A stretch of DNA of 64,000 nucleotides from Tardiphaga robiniae. GTDB lineage: Bacteria > Pseudomonadota > Alphaproteobacteria > Rhizobiales > Xanthobacteraceae. Shown here piece by piece: positions 41,388 through 50,221 of this stretch (position 1 is its first letter; each line of letters opens with the position of its first letter). The notes beneath the pieces were generated by a model. It had not been told where the DNA came from, searched no databases, and worked only from the letters and a program-made list of their open reading frames with translations. A program made the position numbers and the translations under genes. Where the stretch lies: the NCBI RefSeq assembly GCF_013359755.1, contig NZ_JABMCJ010000083.1:248001-312000 (forward strand). Reading direction: 5' to 3'.

Positions 41388-41599
41388 CGTGAGCGACTCC
41401 ATTTAGGATAATAAGCTCACATCCCGAATGGCCCGGCAAGCAGAATTTTAGACTTTATTCCTTCCTGGGCTTTTATTCAAAAGAACCAATGCCTTCGCAC
41501 GATCGCTCAAAGCCGCGGCGTTGAGAAAGCAGGTTTCCGGCGGCGACTGCGATTGATCCGCGGCCGGCGCGCGCGAAGAGTTCATCGCAGTCCTCGACA

Positions 41600-41714
41600 A
41601 CGACCTGCGGGCAAAGCCCTCCCCCATCGTCCGACAGATCACGTCCAGAATTCGCGGCACGGCATCGATGCGCGGGATGGCCTCAACGTCCGCTTGAAAG
41701 TCTCCCGTCATACC
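41600..41714 (-). pseudogene. degenerate GAF-domain fragment
   Basis: About 38 residues reading AGMTGDFQADVEAIPRIDAV and ILDVICRTMGEGFA resemble the start of GAF domains in bacterial sensor kinases. After this the frame breaks down into low-quality sequence, and no kinase domain follows. It lies in a 540-base gap (41388-41927) between DUF6456 and MucR; the rest of that gap holds short imperfect CAGGTCAC-type direct repeats near 41885-41935 and nothing else recognisable. Confidence 0.35.
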
Positions 41715-41927
41715 CGCCAAGTTCACGTATCGCCTGCCTGTGGCGTCACACACCAATTGCGCGTGGCGGGAGATGTATCCCGCATCCAGACGTAGAACTT
41801 TCTTCGTCTCCGATTTGTTCTATATTGGTTCCGGCGGATGGAACCTGACTTTATTGCTTAGCTTTACTTGTGCGGATTACTTGCGGGATCACTCGCCCAG
41901 ATCGCTTGCTCAGGTCACCTGTTCAGG

Positions 41928-42341
41928 TCACTTGCGCCGGCGGCGCTGCTGACCCAGCCCCATTTTCTTGGCGAGCTGCGAACGCGCCACCGCATAGTTC
42001 GGCGCGACCATCGGATAGTCGGCCGGCAGGCCCCATTTCTCGCGATACTGTTCCGGCGTCATCGCGTACTGCGTGCGCAGATGGCGCTTCAACGACTTGA
42101 AGCGCTTGCCGTCCTCGAGACAGACCAGATATTCGGCGGTCATCGATTTCTTGACGGACACCGCCGGTTTGGCCGGCTCCGCCGCGACCTCCGGCCGGCC
42201 GTTCGACACCCGCACCAAGGCGGCGTGAACCTGACCGATCAGCGCCGGCAGCTCGGACGCCGGTGTTGGATTGTGACCGACATAGGCCGACACGATCGTC
42301 GCAGTGAGATCGATGAAGCTCTTGCCGGCGATGTCGTTCAT
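41928..42341 (-). CDS. mucR: MucR/Ros-family transcriptional regulator, 137 aa
   Basis: A DNA-binding regulator of exopolysaccharide, motility and cell-cycle genes in rhizobia and Brucella. The finger region YLVCLEDGKRFKSLKRHLRT is followed by YREKWGLPADYPMVAPNYA, RSQLAKKMGLG and a basic tail. The usual CxxC...HxxxH set is incomplete: the second Cys is Asp and the HLRTHY histidine is Gln, so zinc binding may be altered. Its N-terminal helix pair (LTATIVSAYVGHNPTPASEL) matches the oligomerisation region. Confidence 0.9.
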   Translation of the reverse strand: MNDIAGKSFIDLTATIVSAYVGHNPTPASELPALIGQVHAALVRVSNGRPEVAAEPAKPAVSVKKSMTAEYLVCLEDGKRFKSLKRHLRTQYAMTPEQYREKWGLPADYPMVAPNYAVARSQLAKKMGLGQQRRRRK

Positions 42342-42504
42342 GGTCCGTCGTCTTTCAAGGATTGGAGCCGCACTTTACTTGACAATCATGCGGGCATTAC
42401 AGCCACGAGGGCAATAACAACGTATAGCGCGCCGGTTTCATTCTGCGTGCAAGATTAGTCGAGATCAGCTGAAAGTGACCGCCAACGGAAATGGCTGAAC
42501 GGCA

Positions 42505-43368
42505 TCAGCCCCTGTTGTCGAGATGCTCACGCAACTCGTCGATCGAGGCGAAGCGCATCATGCCTTCGGGCATCTGCGCCTCGATGGAGCCGTCGGAATA
42601 CAGCGAATAGGCCATGCCATCGACGACCCCCGATTTCAGCACGGTGACGTCCGATGCCTGCGGCGGCTCTTCAGCCGGCGTCGGCGGAACGTAGCGATCC
42701 GGGATCAGCGCGGCGTCCGGCAGCTTGTCGCTTGGCGAGGACGAGGTACGGGCGGCGCGGCGGATCGCGTCGGAGCGCGACCGATCCGGCTGCGGCCAGG
42801 CATCCTCGAAACTCTTCGGCTGCTCGGCGGGCGCCTCCGGCGTTGGCATGGCCGCCTCGAATGCGGCTTCGGCCTCGGCCCTCTCCCGCTCCCGGCGCGA
42901 TGACTGGAACAGCAGATTGCGACGCTTCGGCTCCTCAGGCACCGGTGCCTCGGCGGCAGCGGACGCAAGCCGCTCGCGGTCGCGCAGCACTTCGTCCTGC
43001 CACGGGGGAACACCTGGCTCCGGAACGATAGGTCGCGCGGCCGGCTGGTCACGGCTGAACAGCGGGGCCGGCGCGGGCGCGTCATCGGCCTCCTCTGCGT
43101 CCTCCCCCGGAACTGGCGGCAACTTCAGTTCCCGGCGCGGCAGCCGGGGCGACGGAACCGGTTCATCGATCTCGCCCTGCGGCCCAAACTTCTTCAGTTC
43201 GCCGACGGCGAGCGCCATGCTCACCATGATCAGGCCGGTGCAGGCGCCGACCGTTCCAGTCAGGATCAGGGTATTGCCGAAGCCGAATTCCTTGACCGGA
43301 ATGCCGAAGCCGATCGCGGCAAGGCCCGCCAGAATGACCCCGATCCCGGCAATCAGCAGCAATTTCAT
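42505..43368 (-). CDS. membrane protein with long disordered region, 287 aa
   Basis: Two N-terminal membrane helices (LLLIAGIGVILAGLAAIGFG, LILTGTVGACTGLIMVSMAL) precede a long Pro/Glu/Arg-rich cytoplasmic stretch. A small conserved C-terminal domain follows (VVDGMAYSLYSDGSIEAQMP, MMRFASIDELREHLDNRG). ATG 43368 is chosen. Similar proteins are common in Bradyrhizobium relatives, without a known role. Confidence 0.75.
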   Translation of the reverse strand: MKLLLIAGIGVILAGLAAIGFGIPVKEFGFGNTLILTGTVGACTGLIMVSMALAVGELKKFGPQGEIDEPVPSPRLPRRELKLPPVPGEDAEEADDAPAPAPLFSRDQPAARPIVPEPGVPPWQDEVLRDRERLASAAAEAPVPEEPKRRNLLFQSSRRERERAEAEAAFEAAMPTPEAPAEQPKSFEDAWPQPDRSRSDAIRRAARTSSSPSDKLPDAALIPDRYVPPTPAEEPPQASDVTVLKSGVVDGMAYSLYSDGSIEAQMPEGMMRFASIDELREHLDNRG

Positions 43369-43718
43369 AGTCTTCGAACTCCTCGACGGACCACTCGCGA
43401 GTCTCGTCATGGGTGCCACGATAGCGTCATATTGCGTGCACCGCCAAACGGCATTTTGCGTTCATCCCTTGTACATCGGCCTGGTGGTACGTTTTGCGAG
43501 AGTTTTCTTCCACCGGAGACAACAGGTTTGGGAAGCCATGCCGATCTATCCCTAAACGGTAAAGCTTTTACCTTGTCCTGTTTATTGCAACGCATTAAGA
43601 AACTTCAGCCACAATTCTCAATTACTTCAAAAGAGAAGTGCGCTATATCGATGCCGGGGAAACGAGGCTCAAAGAGCGCTAAAGCCGAGCCATTGGGGAC
43701 ACCGGGTTATCCATCGCC
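43369..43718. other. 350-base divergent intergenic region
   Basis: It separates the minus-strand membrane protein from the plus-strand GT39-like gene and is AT-richer around 43550-43640. No RNA gene, repeat or convincing small protein was seen. The promoters of both genes should lie here. Confidence 0.3.
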
Positions 43719-45368
43719 ATGTCATCGATTACGACTGCGGCCATCGACACGCCAGTAAGGCGCTCGGTGGAACGGACGTGTGACGACCTCGCCATCCTGG
43801 CGCTTGTCGTTGTCAGTATCGTCGCAAGCTTCACGTTCCGGGACTACGGTCTCGGATGGGACGACTATACCCACGCTGAATATGCCGATCTTCTATTGAA
43901 GATGTACGGGTCGGGCTTCACCGACACCGGCGCTTTGTCGTTTGCAAATCTCTACATGTATGGCGGCGGCTTCGATATGGCCGCGGCGCTGCTGCACAAG
44001 ATCATCCCGCTGGAGCTGTTCGAGACGCGACGCCTGCTCGGCGCGATCGTCGGCGTCATCGGCCTCGGCGTCACCTGGCGCCTCGGGCGCCGCGTCGCCG
44101 GCCCCGTGGGCGGCCTCGCCGCGCTGCTGCTGCTGGCGCTGTGCCCGACCTTCTACGGCCATATGTTCATGAACCCAAAGGATGCGCCTTTCGCTGTGGC
44201 GATGGTCATCCTGATGCTCGGGCTGGTGCGCCTGGCGCAGGAATATCCGAATCCGTCGCCGCGCACGGTCCTGATCCTCGGCCTCGGTGCCGGCTGCGCG
44301 ATCGGCTGCCGCATTCTCGCCGGCCTGACGCTGATCTACGCAGTGATCGGTTTCATGCCTCTGTGGATCGAGGATGTCCGCACCAATGGCGTGCGCGAAA
44401 GCGTGCACCGCTTGCTGCATGTGCTCTACGTGCTGCTGCCGGGCCTCGCTTTCGGCTATCTGATCATGGGCCTGATCTGGCCGTGGTCGATTCTCGAGCC
44501 CGCCAATCCGCTGCGCGCACTGGGCTACTTCTCTCACTTCTTCGAGAAGCCGTGGAAGGAGATGTTCGACGGCGCGATGATCTCGGTGCCGGACATGCCG
44601 TGGTCCTATCTGCCGACGCTGTTCGCGCTGCAGCTTCCGGAAGTGCTGCTCAGCCTCACCTTCGGCGGCATCGCGCTGACCATCATGTCGCTGTCGCGCG
44701 GCACCGTGCCGGCACGTCGCAAGACCATCCTGTTGATGCTGACCTTTGCGGCCACATTGCCGCTGGTAATCGCCATGGTGAAGCGCCCAGCGCTGTATAA
44801 CGGCATCCGGCATTTCATCTTCGTGCTCCCACCGATGGCTGTGCTCGGCGGCGCGGCTTTCGCGGCGCTGATGGATTGGCTGCGCGTCAATCATCGCGGC
44901 GCGCAAGCGGCTGCCGTCGCCGTGTTCTCCTTCGGCCTGATGCTGCCGACGGCCGAGATGATCCGGCTGCATCCGTATCAGTACACCCACTTCAACTACA
45001 TCGCCGGCACCGTTCGCCAGGCCGATGCGCTGTACATGCTGGACTATTGGGGCCTTGCGCTGAAGCAGGCCTCCGATGCGCTGCGCGAGCAGATCATTGA
45101 GCGCCAGGAAAGCCCGCCGGTCGGCCGCAAGTGGAAGGTCGCCGTGTGCGGCCCGCAGCGTCCGGCACAGGTCGCGCTCGGTCCCGACTTCACCATCGGC
45201 TGGGACAGCCAGTCGGCCGACTTTGCGATGACGCTTGGCGAGTTCTACTGCAAGGGCCTCACCGCCCCCGTGATTGCCGAGATCAAGCGCGACGACGTCG
45301 TCTTCGCCAAAGTCTACGACATCCGCGGCAGCAGCATTTCGAGCCTGCTCGCGATCCCCGCGCCGTAA
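43719..45368 (+). CDS. GT39-like membrane glycosyltransferase, 549 aa
   Basis: A polytopic protein with about 10-12 helices. After the first helix comes GLGWDDYTHAEYADLLLKMY, the acidic D-D motif in the first periplasmic loop where PMT/ArnT-type enzymes bind a lipid-linked sugar. Further motifs are FYGHMFMNPKDAPFAVAM and GCAIGCRILAGLTLIYAVIG. A periplasmic C-terminal domain starts near residue 430. It probably transfers a sugar from a polyprenyl carrier; the acceptor is unknown. There is no polysaccharide cluster around it. Confidence 0.75.
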   Translation: MSSITTAAIDTPVRRSVERTCDDLAILALVVVSIVASFTFRDYGLGWDDYTHAEYADLLLKMYGSGFTDTGALSFANLYMYGGGFDMAAALLHKIIPLELFETRRLLGAIVGVIGLGVTWRLGRRVAGPVGGLAALLLLALCPTFYGHMFMNPKDAPFAVAMVILMLGLVRLAQEYPNPSPRTVLILGLGAGCAIGCRILAGLTLIYAVIGFMPLWIEDVRTNGVRESVHRLLHVLYVLLPGLAFGYLIMGLIWPWSILEPANPLRALGYFSHFFEKPWKEMFDGAMISVPDMPWSYLPTLFALQLPEVLLSLTFGGIALTIMSLSRGTVPARRKTILLMLTFAATLPLVIAMVKRPALYNGIRHFIFVLPPMAVLGGAAFAALMDWLRVNHRGAQAAAVAVFSFGLMLPTAEMIRLHPYQYTHFNYIAGTVRQADALYMLDYWGLALKQASDALREQIIERQESPPVGRKWKVAVCGPQRPAQVALGPDFTIGWDSQSADFAMTLGEFYCKGLTAPVIAEIKRDDVVFAKVYDIRGSSISSLLAIPAP

Positions 45369-45399
45369 AATTCTGCGTTAGTACTAAGTTCCAAGTTTT

Positions 45400-45430
45400 C
45401 GTCATGCCCGGCCTTGTGCCGGCCATGACG
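45400..45430. repeat. palindromic repeat between convergent genes
   Basis: CGTCATGCCCGGC...GCCGGCCATGACG forms a near-perfect stem of about 13 bases. It lies between converging genes ending at 45368 and 45471 and may terminate transcription from both sides. Confidence 0.65.
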
Positions 45431-45470
45431 ACTCTTGTTGTTCATGGCCTGTGTCGGCCCGCGTCGTTGA

Positions 45471-46184
45471 CTAACGCGCCGCCTGAAACCTGATGTCGCC
45501 GTTGTTCAGAAAACACGTCTTGCTGAACAGGCCGAGATCGACAGGATTCGGCAACCGGACGTCGTCCAGATCAGGACATGGCTTCACAGCCGGATCGTAG
45601 GACCGGTGGATCTGCGAGATGAAGACGAAGATCAGCCCGCGTTCCCTCGCGAATGACTGCAGCGCGCGCACCTGCACCATCAATGCCGGGTTCTCGCGTT
45701 TCTGATCGAGCAGTTGCAGATAGTCGATCACCACAAGCGTGCCGCGCGGCGCGTCCGCTAGTTTCCGGGCGACGTAGTCCGCGCAGATGTCGTCGGAATT
45801 ATCGAATGCGAACAGCGTATCGAAACGCCCCCGCTCCACGCCGATGGCACTGAAACGGTCCAGCACGTCCTTTTCGCCGTATTCCAGCGAAAAGAACACG
45901 CTGCGATGGCCGGATTGCATCGCCTCCACGGCGAGCTTCAGGCTCATCAGCGTCTTGCCATGGCCCGGGCGCGCGCCGACCAGCACGAGATCACCAGGAG
46001 ACAGTTGCTCGAACAGTTTCGCGGCAGGTGTCACCGAAGACATCCGCGCCACCAGCAGGCTCCAGGCAGCAAAGCCTTCTCGCACGGCGATCCGGTCGAG
46101 TGCCTCGTGCAGCGGAATGTTATCGGCGCGGGAGAGAAGCCTGGCCTTGCGCTTCAATTGATAAACAGGCGCAGAAAGACGCAT
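45471..46184 (-). CDS. DnaB-like RecA-fold ATPase without primase-binding domain, 237 aa
   Basis: A Walker A GARPGHGKTLMSLKLA near residue 70, FFSLEYGEKDVLDRF and a Walker B-like TLVVIDYLQLLDQK place it with the DnaB C-terminal domain, plus the late FVFISQIHRS. It lacks the DnaB N-terminal domain. Instead it has ~45 residues (LLSRADNIPLHEALDRIAVR, EGFAAWSLL) resembling short antitoxin or DNA-associated modules. At 237 aa it is about half a replicative helicase. A role in DNA metabolism is probable but unproven. Confidence 0.75.
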   Translation of the reverse strand: MRLSAPVYQLKRKARLLSRADNIPLHEALDRIAVREGFAAWSLLVARMSSVTPAAKLFEQLSPGDLVLVGARPGHGKTLMSLKLAVEAMQSGHRSVFFSLEYGEKDVLDRFSAIGVERGRFDTLFAFDNSDDICADYVARKLADAPRGTLVVIDYLQLLDQKRENPALMVQVRALQSFARERGLIFVFISQIHRSYDPAVKPCPDLDDVRLPNPVDLGLFSKTCFLNNGDIRFQAAR

Positions 46185-46414
46185 TGTGAGAACCTCCTGG
46201 TGCGAGCGTTGTCACAACCCCTCCTTATGCTTGATGCTCGAACAGTTGGTTCGGTGATCAGAGAGCCCGGTATGATCGATACTTTCCCGCTGGAGGGGGG
46301 AGGCGTGGGCCGCGCCAGAATCAGAGTGTAGCGCAATCCCCTTCCCCGCGAAATTGCGGACTTCCAATCGCCCGCCATCAATTCTCCCTCTTCGCCCGCG
46401 AATGACACGCCATG

Positions 46415-47281
46415 ATGATCAATCGACGAACATTGCTGGCGGCTGCGCCGGCGCTCATGGCGTGGCCGGCCTTTGCCAAGGAAACGGCAAAGGACGCGCC
46501 GGCAGCGTTGCAAGCCTATGAACGCGACACCGGCGGGCGGATCGGCGTCTATGCCGAAAACCTCAAGACGGGCGCAAAGATCGCGTGGCGCGCCCATGAG
46601 CGCTTCGTGATGTGCAGCACGTTCAAGGCCTCGCTCGCCGCCTGCGTTCTCGCCCGCATCGACCGCGGCGAAGACAAGCCCGATCAGATGATTGCCTATG
46701 CCGCTGCAGACCTTCTGCAATATGCACCGGTCGCGCGCGACAATCTTGCCAAGGGCGCGCTCTCGGTCGCCGACATGTGCAAGGCCATCGTCGAACTCAG
46801 CGACAACACCTGCGCCAACATGCTGCTGGCGCGCGTCGGCGGTCCGGCCGCCCTCACCGCCTTCTGGACCAAGACCGGCGACGGCGTCTCGCGCCTCGAT
46901 CACAACGAGCCGCTATTGAACCGGTCGCGTCCCGGCAATCCGCAGGACACGACCACGCCTGCCGCGATGGCCGGCAACGTCAAACGCTTCGTCACCGGCA
47001 ATGTGCTGACGCCCACGTCGCGCGATCAGCTCACCGACTGGATGGTGAACTGCAAGACCGGCGACAAGCGCCTGCGCGCCGGGTTGCCGAAGACATGGAA
47101 GATCGGGGACAAGACCGGCAATAACGGCAAGGACGCCGCCGGCGACATCGCCGTGACTTGGCCGAAGCCGGACCAGCCCGTCGTCATCGCCGCCTATACG
47201 CAGGGCGGCACGCCGACGACTCCGCAATTGGAGACGGTGTTCACGGCGATTGGCGAGATGGTCGGGCGGCAACTGGGATAG
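46415..47281 (+). CDS. class A beta-lactamase, 288 aa
   Basis: An exported serine beta-lactamase. The N-terminus INRRTLLAAAPALMAWPAFA is Tat-like (Arg-Arg before the hydrophobic core). Catalytic motifs are complete: STFK (68-71), SDN (129-131), Glu165 in NEPLLN and KTG (233-235). The length is normal. No regulator gene of the AmpR/BlaI type is adjacent, so expression may be constitutive. Its 3' end overlaps the convergent EamA gene by 41 bases. The substrate range cannot be judged from sequence. Confidence 0.93.
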   Translation: MINRRTLLAAAPALMAWPAFAKETAKDAPAALQAYERDTGGRIGVYAENLKTGAKIAWRAHERFVMCSTFKASLAACVLARIDRGEDKPDQMIAYAAADLLQYAPVARDNLAKGALSVADMCKAIVELSDNTCANMLLARVGGPAALTAFWTKTGDGVSRLDHNEPLLNRSRPGNPQDTTTPAAMAGNVKRFVTGNVLTPTSRDQLTDWMVNCKTGDKRLRAGLPKTWKIGDKTGNNGKDAAGDIAVTWPKPDQPVVIAAYTQGGTPTTPQLETVFTAIGEMVGRQLG

Positions 47282-48197
47282 GCTGCGTCGTCGGCACAAC
47301 ATCTGGCTTCCGGCGCGACATCGTTCCGATGACGATCCCGCCAAGGATCATGGCCATCGCTGCGATCAGCGACAGCTCGATCGCCTCGCCCAGCACCAGC
47401 GCGGAAATCGCAACGCCCATTACCGGCGTTGCCAGCAGACCGAGCGACGTAATGGTCGCCGGCAGGCTGCGGTTGATGATCACCATCGCCCAATGCGCCA
47501 GCGCCGTGCCGAAGATCCCGCCGAACAGCAATGCGCCGACGAGTTCGCGCGTCCAGGCGATATCGGGGACGCCTTCGCGGATCAGCGCCAGCGATGTCAG
47601 CAGCACGCTCGCGAGCAGCGCCTGCCAGAACACGAGTTGAAACGGCTCGGAGATCCAGCGGTGGCCGCGGACATAGACGATATTCGCCGCCCAGCACAAA
47701 GCCGCGAGCAACAGCAGCCCGCTGCCGATCAGCGCGTTGCCGTTGCTCCAGTCGAACGCCGACGGGTTGAACATGACCGCGATGCCGGCAAGCCCGAGCA
47801 CGATGCCCGCGAGACGTTCTCGCGGAACGGGTTCGCGCAGCAGCAACCACGCGGCGGGCGCGACCCAGAGCGGCGTGGTGTAGCCGAGGACGATGGAGCG
47901 CCCGACCGGCACGAATTGCAGGCCGAAGGCAACGAGCACCGAGAATAGGCCCATATGCAGCACCGCGACACTGACGATCACAGGCATGTCGCCGCGCCGC
48001 GGCACGATGAATTGCCGGCGCGCCAGCGTAATCGCCGCAAGAGCGAGCGTGGCAACGATCGCGCGGATCGCCACCGACCACAGCGGCGAAATGTGCTGCA
48101 CCAGAAATTTCGTCAGCGTCCAGTTCAGCCCCCACATGGTCACGACGACGGCAAACAAAAGCAGCGCCGTGCGGCGCGACAGGGGATATTCGGACAT
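47241..48197 (-). CDS. EamA-family (DMT) transporter, 318 aa
   Basis: Ten membrane helices in two EamA repeats (LLLFAVVVTMWGLNWTLTKF ... GLLLLAALCWAANIVYVRGH), with WLLLREPVPRERLAGIVLGL and LVLGEAIELSLIAAMAMILG at the ends of each repeat, as usual. Such transporters export amino acids or metabolites. It is divergent from a MocR regulator, a common pairing in which the regulator controls the exporter. Its 3' end overlaps the beta-lactamase gene by 41 bases on the other strand. Confidence 0.9.
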   Translation of the reverse strand: MSEYPLSRRTALLLFAVVVTMWGLNWTLTKFLVQHISPLWSVAIRAIVATLALAAITLARRQFIVPRRGDMPVIVSVAVLHMGLFSVLVAFGLQFVPVGRSIVLGYTTPLWVAPAAWLLLREPVPRERLAGIVLGLAGIAVMFNPSAFDWSNGNALIGSGLLLLAALCWAANIVYVRGHRWISEPFQLVFWQALLASVLLTSLALIREGVPDIAWTRELVGALLFGGIFGTALAHWAMVIINRSLPATITSLGLLATPVMGVAISALVLGEAIELSLIAAMAMILGGIVIGTMSRRKPDVVPTTQPIPVAARPSRQSP

Positions 48198-48252
48198 GGC
48201 TTCATCTCACGGCTTCGGTGCATGGCGCACTCGACAGACCGAGGACACTAGG

Positions 48253-48289
48253 TTTTACTGGCCCCAATCAAAGATCCATTCCAGTAAAA
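48253..48289. promoter_or_regulatory. inverted-repeat operator between EamA and MocR genes
   Basis: TTTTACTGG (48253-48261) and its complement CCAGTAAAA (48281-48289) are 19 bases apart, with a further partial CCAGTTT half-site just before the MocR start. Being the only strong symmetry in the divergent region, it is the likely MocR binding site. Confidence 0.55.
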
Positions 48290-48306
48290 ATGACTGAGCC
48301 AGTTTA

Positions 48307-49803
48307 ATGGGCGACATTCTCGCAGGGCTGATCGATATCGCTCGCGGATCCGCGAGCGGCGAGACGTTGACGCGGCAGCTCTATGATCAGCTCCGTGCGG
48401 CGATCCTGAGCGGCGCGCTGCCGCCGGGCCATCGCCTGCCGTCGAGCCGCGACTGCGCGCAGCAGCTCGGCCTCGCCCGCAACACCGTCTCGTCCGTCAT
48501 CGATCAGTTGGCCATGGAAGGCTATCTCGACGTCGCGCAGGGACGACGCCCGACGGTCGCCGCCGCTGAGCGCAAGGCGTTGCTGACCGGGCCCAACATT
48601 GCCGGCAAGACGCCGAAGCCGCTCGGCCTGTCGCGCTGGGCCGAGCGCGTGCAGAAGTCGGATTGGCCGTTCATCAACAAAGGGCGGCCACTGCTGTTGG
48701 CCCCGGCGCTGGCAGATGCGCGGCTGTTTCCCCACGACATCTGGGCGCGCTGCCTGCGCCGCGCGGCGCGACGCGGATCGACCGGCGATCCCGCCATCAA
48801 TCGCGCCTCGTTGCGCAACGCCCTGCTCCGCCATCTCATCGCCTATCGCGGCGTGCGGGCCGAGGCACGACAGATCATCCTGATGCCATCGGCGCAGTCT
48901 GCGCTTGAACTCATCGCGCGCGTGTTACTCGATGCCGGCGATCTCGCCTGGGTCGAAAGCCCCGGCTATGGCGGCGCATATGCGGCGCTCAATGCGGCCG
49001 GCGCGACCATGCGCGGCATTTCGCTGGATGGCAGCGGCCTCTCCATCAAAGGCCGGCGCGATCGCCCGCGGCTGATCTTCGTGACCCCGTCGCATCAGCA
49101 CCCCACCGGACGGCTGATGCCTGTGAGCCGGCGGCAGCAATTGCTTGCATTTGCCAATGACATCGGGGCTGCCATCGTCGAGGACGACTATGACAGCGAA
49201 TTCCACTATGACGGCCGCCCCGTCGCCGCCCTGCAAGGCCTCGATGACAGCGGCCGCGTGTTCTATGTGGGCACGTTCTCGAAACCGATGTTCGCGGATG
49301 TGCGCAGCGGCTACGCCATCGTGCCGCCGGATCTTGCCGACCTGTTCGAAAAGGCGCAGCGCCACGGCAGCCATATCGTGCCGGCGCCGGTGCAGGATGC
49401 GCTGGCCGAATTCATCGACGACGGTCACTTCGCGGCGCATATCCGCAAGATGACGCGTGTCTATCGCAGCAGGCGCGATCACCTGCTGCAGGCACTGCAA
49501 GTTCATGCCGGCGATCACCTGACGATCGAACCGCCGGCCGGCGGCATGCAGTTGCTCGCCCATCTCGATCTCGATCGCGACGACCGCGCCATTTCGGCAC
49601 GACTTGCCGAGCTCGGCGTGACCGGCCGCCCGCTATCGATGTATTTCACCGGACCTGTGGCCGGCCAGGGATTGTTCATGGGCTTTTCCGCCTGGAACGA
49701 ACAGGAGATCGACAAGGCCGCCGCCATCGTCGGACAGGTGCTGCGCGCCACAGCTCCGCCACGCGGCCGCTCCGGCAAGGCACCGAAGCGGCCGAAGGGC
49801 TGA
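48307..49803 (+). CDS. MocR-family regulator (GntR HTH + aminotransferase-like domain), 498 aa
   Basis: The N-terminal winged helix (LTRQLYDQLRAAILSGALPP, LPSSRDCAQQLGLARNTVSS) is GntR-type. From about residue 110 a fold-type I aminotransferase domain follows (SALELIARVLLDAGDLAWVE, VTPSHQHPTGRLMPVSRRQQ, VEDDYDSEFHYDGRP). The PLP lysine is in YVGTFSKPMFADVR. Such proteins sense PLP or amine-derived ligands. Divergence from the EamA exporter and the inverted repeat between them suggest control of that gene and of itself. Confidence 0.92.
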   Translation: MGDILAGLIDIARGSASGETLTRQLYDQLRAAILSGALPPGHRLPSSRDCAQQLGLARNTVSSVIDQLAMEGYLDVAQGRRPTVAAAERKALLTGPNIAGKTPKPLGLSRWAERVQKSDWPFINKGRPLLLAPALADARLFPHDIWARCLRRAARRGSTGDPAINRASLRNALLRHLIAYRGVRAEARQIILMPSAQSALELIARVLLDAGDLAWVESPGYGGAYAALNAAGATMRGISLDGSGLSIKGRRDRPRLIFVTPSHQHPTGRLMPVSRRQQLLAFANDIGAAIVEDDYDSEFHYDGRPVAALQGLDDSGRVFYVGTFSKPMFADVRSGYAIVPPDLADLFEKAQRHGSHIVPAPVQDALAEFIDDGHFAAHIRKMTRVYRSRRDHLLQALQVHAGDHLTIEPPAGGMQLLAHLDLDRDDRAISARLAELGVTGRPLSMYFTGPVAGQGLFMGFSAWNEQEIDKAAAIVGQVLRATAPPRGRSGKAPKRPKG

Positions 49804-49810
49804 CGCGTTC

Positions 49811-50179
49811 CTATGCAGCCGCGAGCTTCTTCTCGACGGCCAGCGCCGCCGGCAGCGGTCGCCACAGCACCGTCATTTCCTCTATGAGGCCGGCATCGTT
49901 CAGACGCCAGTAGTCGACGCCATCGAGTCGTTCACTACCGACGGTGATGCCGAAGAATGCCGAAACATGTTCCAGCCCCTGCAGGATCTCACGGAAGTCG
50001 AATGCGTCGACGACACCCAGCAGCGCTGTCACCACCGGCCGGATCGCAGCCTTGCCTCTGAAGGGCTCGGCAGCGAGTGGTGTCTTCAGCACGATGTCGT
50101 CGGCCATATGCGAGAGCATGGCATCGAGGTCTTTGCGCTGCATCGCTTGGGTAAATGCATGGATGTGCGTGAGGTTCAT
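49811..50179 (-). CDS. SnoaL/NTF2-like protein, 122 aa
   Basis: A small alpha+beta barrel protein: FTQAMQRKDLDAMLSHMADD, IVLKTPLAAEPFRGKAAIRP and DYWRLNDAGLIEEMTVLWRP are typical of SnoaL-like/ketosteroid-isomerase-fold proteins. ATG 50179 is chosen because AAAGG sits about 9 bases upstream. It is the second gene after the PfpI gene on the same strand, about 42 bases downstream, and could share its transcript. Confidence 0.75.
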   Translation of the reverse strand: MNLTHIHAFTQAMQRKDLDAMLSHMADDIVLKTPLAAEPFRGKAAIRPVVTALLGVVDAFDFREILQGLEHVSAFFGITVGSERLDGVDYWRLNDAGLIEEMTVLWRPLPAALAVEKKLAAA

Positions 50180-50221
50180 GATCATGATCCTTTCGATCAT
50201 ATTAGAAGCGGCTTGCGCAAC

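Noticed and set aside
41448-41756. A 102-codon frame as an intact gene.
   Set aside because: Only ~38 residues look like a GAF domain; the rest is out of frame, so it was called a degenerate fragment.
41880-41940. CAGGTCAC-type short direct repeats downstream of mucR as an origin or iteron array.
   Set aside because: Copies are few, imperfect and irregularly spaced, with no replication gene nearby.
46415-47281. The class A beta-lactamase as a carbapenemase, because Cys precedes the active-site Ser.
   Set aside because: The matching second Cys after KTG (KTGNN) is absent, so the disulphide typical of those enzymes cannot form.
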